From NCBI GenBank assembly GCA_026419785.1, contig JAODTK010005818.1, positions 62,001 through 126,000 on the forward strand: DNA of 64,000 nucleotides, in the 5' to 3' direction. Below, in pieces: positions 59,404 through 64,000 of the stretch; the first letter of the stretch is position 1; every line of letters begins with the position of its first letter. The stretch comes from Sclerodactyla briareus. Lineage: Eukaryota; Echinodermata; Holothuroidea; Dendrochirotida; Sclerodactylidae. The translations under genes were made by a program, and so were the position numbers. The notes beneath the pieces were generated by a model. That model was given only the letters and a program-made list of their open reading frames with translations. It was not told the DNA's origin and made no database searches.

Positions 59404-60916
59404 CTACTTACAGATGGATGAGAAATTGGTCTCAATTGGGGATTAACTGTCATTGTTTTGAAAAAAACTGGGCCAATTTGCACTTCTGAACGAGAAATTG
59501 TCAATGTCTACACTCATACTTAAACTTCTCCCATCCGACAAAGGACAAACGATGATATTACACCCTCCAAACAGCCAATGAACACCTTGTTAGGTGCTCC
59601 CAAAGCAGTTTGACTCGTCGCCATGCATTACTGATCACACAAAGGATCTCCTATTTGGCGTTATCCATTCGAGCGACGTATATATTTAGGTCTGTCAGAT
59701 TCATGTTAATGTGTCTTATCACAATTTCTTCGGAGCGTTTTTGAAACCTTCCCAAGACTGATCAACGACTAGTAGACATAGTGGCGTTATTTAAAGAAAG
59801 ATCAAGCATTCGCTCTGTGATAACCAGTCGATTAAAAAATTCAGTATCAGTACTTAAGTAGCGTTAAGAAAAAAAAATCATAGAGCAGTAGAAAGGTTAG
59901 GTAAGTTGGCCTGCATGTTTTATGCTTTTGTTTAATTTCTTGATGCGTTTTTTTTTTGTGTCTGGACTCCGGCGAACGAAACATCACGACTATTGCATAG
60001 AAACGCTTAGCAGGTCGAAAGCTGGTAACATTTGCTTCAATGAGAGATAATTAAGTCAATTCTGGGTTTTTAATTATTTACGAGGATCAACGCCAGACCA
60101 TTTCTCATTCCTCTAACGTGTTTGTCAGCAGACAACAGCAGAGCGATTCTCTTAGGATTTGATCACGTATGCTCGTCAATAAACCTCTCAGATTCAGTTA
60201 TTCTGAACGCGGGGTCCGTCTTATATATGTATCCGAAACATTCTGTATCTAACCCTCATCTCCTTTTATCTGAACCGCTCGTATGATAGCTCGCAGGTTT
60301 GGACGTGCATCGACTGCTGGTATCGGTCCGCGCATGCTCCGTCCCAGTTTTGAAATTGCCCCTGTGATTGGGAGAAAGACTCGAGACCATCCCTTATAAT
60401 TATGTCAATAGATTGACAGTTGAGTATCGCTGTCGGTGCACACCCTGTGAACTGCTTTTCTTCTTCTTTATCGCTTCTTAGTCCAGCACTACTTTGTAAA
60501 CCGGTGTAGTGAAGCCGTGATTCGAAGACCGCTCACGGGGAATCGAATTGTCCAACAGCGCAGATTTCACCGTAATCTGGTAACAGCAGAGGCTACCTAG
60601 TCATCATAACTTCTATACATATATGTTGTTCAAAGGCAGCTATCACTGGATATAATTCCCGTAAAATGAATGATGTAATTATAATCTTGCAAAGGAAACG
60701 TGTAGAACTTGTCGTGTGTTCTAATCGTTACTACACACCGTTACCATAGGTAATCCAAGACTAGTGGTGACTACTGTGAAGCGCCATGCGTTCATATTAG
60801 TCTGTCCATATATAGTGTTTAAATGCGCCTTCTCACAACAACTCAACTAAGTGGGGGCATGCAATCTGTGGTTGCAAACATCATTCTCCCAACACGTTAT
60901 CATTAGGGCATACAGA
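59404..60916. other. No gene recognised
   Basis: AT-rich spacer. A short T-run lies at 59949-59957. No repeats or exons are evident. Confidence 0.4.
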
Positions 60917-62806
60917 GGCGGCGATCTGTGTCCAATATTGGGGGTGGGGGGGGCATATGGGCTGCACCCTCTAAGCGAGCGCCACCATTGGTTGGCGCGG
61001 AGACTACAAGGAATTTTACAGAGCACCCAGATGCAGGAAACGGCACTTCCGGTTCGTATGGCATTACGCCAACGGTCCCTCACACTAGCAAATTTCCAAA
61101 ATTTATATCGGCCTATCAAGAGACCTTCTTGAAGGACCTGTTCGAAGTTATTCTTACAATCGGGCCACCCTCATGGACGCGTAGGATACAAGGAAATTCC
61201 TCTTTTGCAATACCCCCCCCCCCCCGGATTGCAGGAAAACGCACTTCCTGGTCCGCCGGTATGGCAAATAGCAACGTCCCAAAAATTGACATGATTTGCA
61301 AAGAATTATATTTTCCAGAAGCGTTCTTAAGGAACCTGATCGATTGTTTATTCCCTTAACACTTCGGTCCATCAGCAGTGGACGCCTAGGGTACAGGCAA
61401 ATTTAGCCTTACGAACCCCAACTGCCGGAACGGGACTTCCCGGGTCCCTTTCCAGAAGCAACACTCTCCTGGAATTGCCGATAAATTCCCGAAATTTATA
61501 CCTCAAGATACGCTCTTGAAGGAACTGATCTCTGTTCATTCATACAATTCGCGCCACCATCGGTGGACGCGTAGGGTACAAGGAAATTTTGAGCCTTACG
61601 AACCCCCATCTTGCCATAAACGGTCTCTTCCCGGGTCTTATACAGTTAGCAAACATCCCTGAATTGACAATGAATTTCCGAGAATATCTCAAGAAACGCT
61701 CTTGAAGGAACTGATCTTTGTTCATTCATCACAATTCGCGCCACCAATAGTCTCACAGACCCCCCTTCCCCCGAACCCAGATTGCAGAAAGCGCACTTCC
61801 CGGGACTTATTGCAGTAAGCAGCATCACCGAAATTGACAAAAAATTTCCGAAAACTGATCGATGTTAATTCTTACATTCTTCAGCGTGGGCCTCATTCCT
61901 ACCTAGCCCTCTAGTTTAGAGTCTTCCCTCGAGGACCCTTTCAATTTGATTAGAAGTTGCCCGCATTTAAAATTTGCTTGAACATCACTGTCATGGAAAC
62001 TGTATATTTCCGGGCATTTGATTAAAAGGAATTGAGCCAATCAGCAGTCATTCGGGTCATTTTTTTCAGATTTGTTCCCGTTCAAATTTTCGTCCAAATG
62101 TTCATGTCTCAGAATCGTTTCGCTCCGCATCGCGCCATTTAAGTGCCATAGCGTCATCACGTTAACGTTAACCTAAAACTCCCATAGTGATGTGCACGAT
62201 CCCTGTCCTGTTGTTTTTCGTTGCATACAGCTTTCATCTGCGATTAGAAACAGCACGTCAGGCTGGCAAAGCCATGCATCAGTCTGAACAAAAGGATCAA
62301 ATAAGACTAAACTCTAGCTCTTGGTTGTGTGCAGTGTTAAGAAAATGGCAGTTGGTTTCCAGCATCGTTGTAGTGGGGGGAGGGGGGGGGGGGGTGCAAC
62401 ATGAACCACGTCTCCAAACCAAATTCTTCCTGTGGCCTACCCATATGTTCACCCCACTTCACTTGATGATTGCCCGTATTGAGAAATGTCATATTTGAAT
62501 TAGAATTATTGTATACATGGGCCTACTGTGTTATACATGTAACGGAGAAAAGACAGAATACAGCGCGGCGTCAAGCCGCGAAATTTTTGGCATTTTGGCT
62601 GCTCACGTAGAAAATTAAGCATCTGATAGAAATATGAGTTAGACCCTTGTGGTATGGCAGCACTGTACATATGATTATAGGATTTTTTTCACCATCCGCA
62701 AATCTTGGGGGGGGGGGGACATTTGATATTATGGTCCCCCCCCCCACCAAAATATTGGGCGGGGACATGTCCCCCTCCCGTCCCCCCCCCCCCCGTGATC
62801 GCCGCC
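60917..62806. mobile_element. Possible DNA element with inverted G-rich ends
   Basis: GGCGGCGATC at 60917, followed by TGTGTCCAATATTGGGGGTGGGG, is mirrored on the opposite strand at 62806-62700: GGCGGCGATC, then a G-rich stretch, GGGACATGTCCCCGCCCAATATT and GGTGGGGGGG. The two ends could be terminal inverted repeats of one 1.9 kb element that contains the tandem array at 60975-61890, or two separate copies of a G-rich repeat in opposite orientation. No transposase was found. Confidence 0.4.
60975..61890 (+). repeat. Tandem array of about five units, 180-205 bp each
   Basis: Units begin with GCCACCATTGGTTGGCGCGG (60980), GCCACCCTCATGGACGCG (61163), TCCATCAGCAGTGGACGCC (61369), GCCACCATCGGTGGACGCG (61553) and GCCACCAATAG (61739). 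Each continues with a TACAAGGAAATT-like segment, then a CACTTCC(C/T)GG-type block, then AATTGACA and CGCTCTTGAAGGA(A/C)CTGATC. Similarity between neighbouring units is moderate, with C-run length variation. Confidence 0.85.
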
Positions 62807-64000
62807 CATGACGGCATATCTTCGAACTGTGAGTCACAATTCTTCGAAAACGGACCCACTTCACCCCATTTCTACAACTTTAGTATTGATGCTATCACAT
62901 TCATCCCCATTTTCATCCCAATTATTACTTCGTTTTCCATTTTTTCTGTCGGCGCCGCATATAAGCTCCTACGTATTCATCTCCCCTGTACTCATCCCCT
63001 CGTATTCGCCCCATCGTCCTCATCCACCGGCATCCCATTCCATTCATCCCGTGATAACTGGGCCCCATTGTTCTCATTTCGTTTGGTTGTCAGGACCCGA
63101 AGTTTCTCGAGTATACGTTCCTGAATTGGTTTAATGATTACGAACCGCATTCAGTTGTTTCCATCCTCCGAATACGCGGGCGTGGCCACGTGACGATATG
63201 CTCCGGAAAAATAGTTTAAGATTTTCGTGTTAGTAGGATTTAGCCAGAGGATGGAAGGCTGTCCGAACGAAATCGATCAGCTGATCAGTGTGCGGCGTGT
63301 ATACGCAATCAAACTGCCAAGTGTACCCTGTTGACCTTTTACCCCATATCATATAATTATCATATTATTATCATGTCATTACACTGTTTCTGCTACCCAG
63401 GCATTACTAGTACGAGAACCAGGGTACAGACCATCCCATTCCTACCTATTGTTGTTTAGTCCTGATACTACTGCTATTCTGATACAGAACTCAACAGACT
63501 AACGACCTATTACCCACTACACACTCATAATAGCATGCCCTCGCATAATAGTAGGCCCATCAAGAAATGATATAGTCTGATGGGCCTCATTCCTAGGAGG
63601 TATAACATTCACTAATCATACACCGATATGGTTGAATGCTCCACCTATTGTTGAATAAGTCAATGTCTATGAACACATAAAAGATAATTATTTCGAGCTG
63701 GAATATCTAAGAATATAAACAATTCACTTTATGTGTACTTTTCTTACTCGCCGCATTTGTGATAACATTCTGATCCGAGTTGAAAAACTCCATAAGCATA
63801 ACTACCTATTCCTTTAGCTATTTGATCAATGTATTTTGTTACCGTAACGATGAACAGTTCTAAACAGTTATCGATCTCTCCAATTGGTTTTGGGAAAGAC
63901 ACGCGATTATGACCCAGTGGAAAGAATAAGTCAATTAGACATTCGTTAACGCATAGAGTCAGCCGAGAAGTGCTTATCGCGCTCCGCCAGAGCGTCGGAC
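62807..64000. other. No gene recognised to the window end
   Basis: The open frames at 62705-63134 start in poly-G/C and are Ser/Pro-rich, without domains. The sequence after 63350 is AT-rich. Its resemblance to mitochondrial coding DNA was considered and not accepted. Confidence 0.35.

Noticed and set aside
63380-63800. Nuclear copy of mitochondrial DNA
   Set aside because: With TGA as Trp and ATA as Met, some stretches read hydrophobic peptides, but no stretch could be matched to a specific mitochondrial gene, and in-frame stops remain.

Overview
The window is animal nuclear DNA, most likely from a marine invertebrate. It has no dense reading frames or operons. It does have short exon-like frames bounded by AG and GTAAGT/GTGAGT signals, decayed non-LTR retrotransposons, tRNA-derived SINEs, DNA-transposon remnants, a 569 bp perfect CA microsatellite and many poly-G runs. 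The species cannot be named from the sequence. Reading frames break often by one or two bases, which could be genuine decay or residual long-read assembly error; the two cannot be separated here.

Layout. The first half (1-31.4 kb) is dominated by diverged copies of one multi-kilobase unit: unit 1 (1-2800), unit 2 (6480-10600), unit 3 (about 12800-15440), unit 4 (16560-21740, interrupted by a LINE), and the closely paired units A (25660-28720) and B (28920-31400). Units 1-4 share a short block that resembles a P-loop (Walker A) exon. All six share a second block, and in units 1, 2, A and B it contains a short ATG-led exon ending at a GTGAGT donor. Unit 2 has a 199 nt open exon (9514-9712) that joins in phase to a terminal exon at 9886. 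Units A and B have a chain of matching exons, two of them identical in length (35 and 89 nt). I read this as a tandemly duplicated, partly decayed multi-exon gene family of unknown product. A link to AIG1/GIMAP-like GTPases is possible but weakly supported.

Mobile DNA. LINE remnants lie at 11130-11790 (+, Jockey-like), 17900-20480 (-, CR1-like, nearly full ORF2), 33560-34760 (-), 56945-57180 (-) and possibly 22700-22880 and 54570-54850. SINE-like tRNA-derived repeats are at 24736-24925, 49780-49890 and possibly 54895-54990. A hAT-like element spans 37764-39778. Two insertions (8246-8812, 27753-28164) are dated relative to the duplications by empty sites in the sister unit.

Structured repeats. 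These are a palindrome at 4308-4470, a large fold-back of a G-rich satellite at 51555-52315, a roughly 190 bp tandem array at 60975-61890 inside a possible inverted-repeat element (60917-62806), and several microsatellites.

The second half (36-64 kb) holds no gene I can identify, only a few candidate open frames (36.4-37.0, 57.2-58.4, 59.2-59.4 kb, all minus strand).
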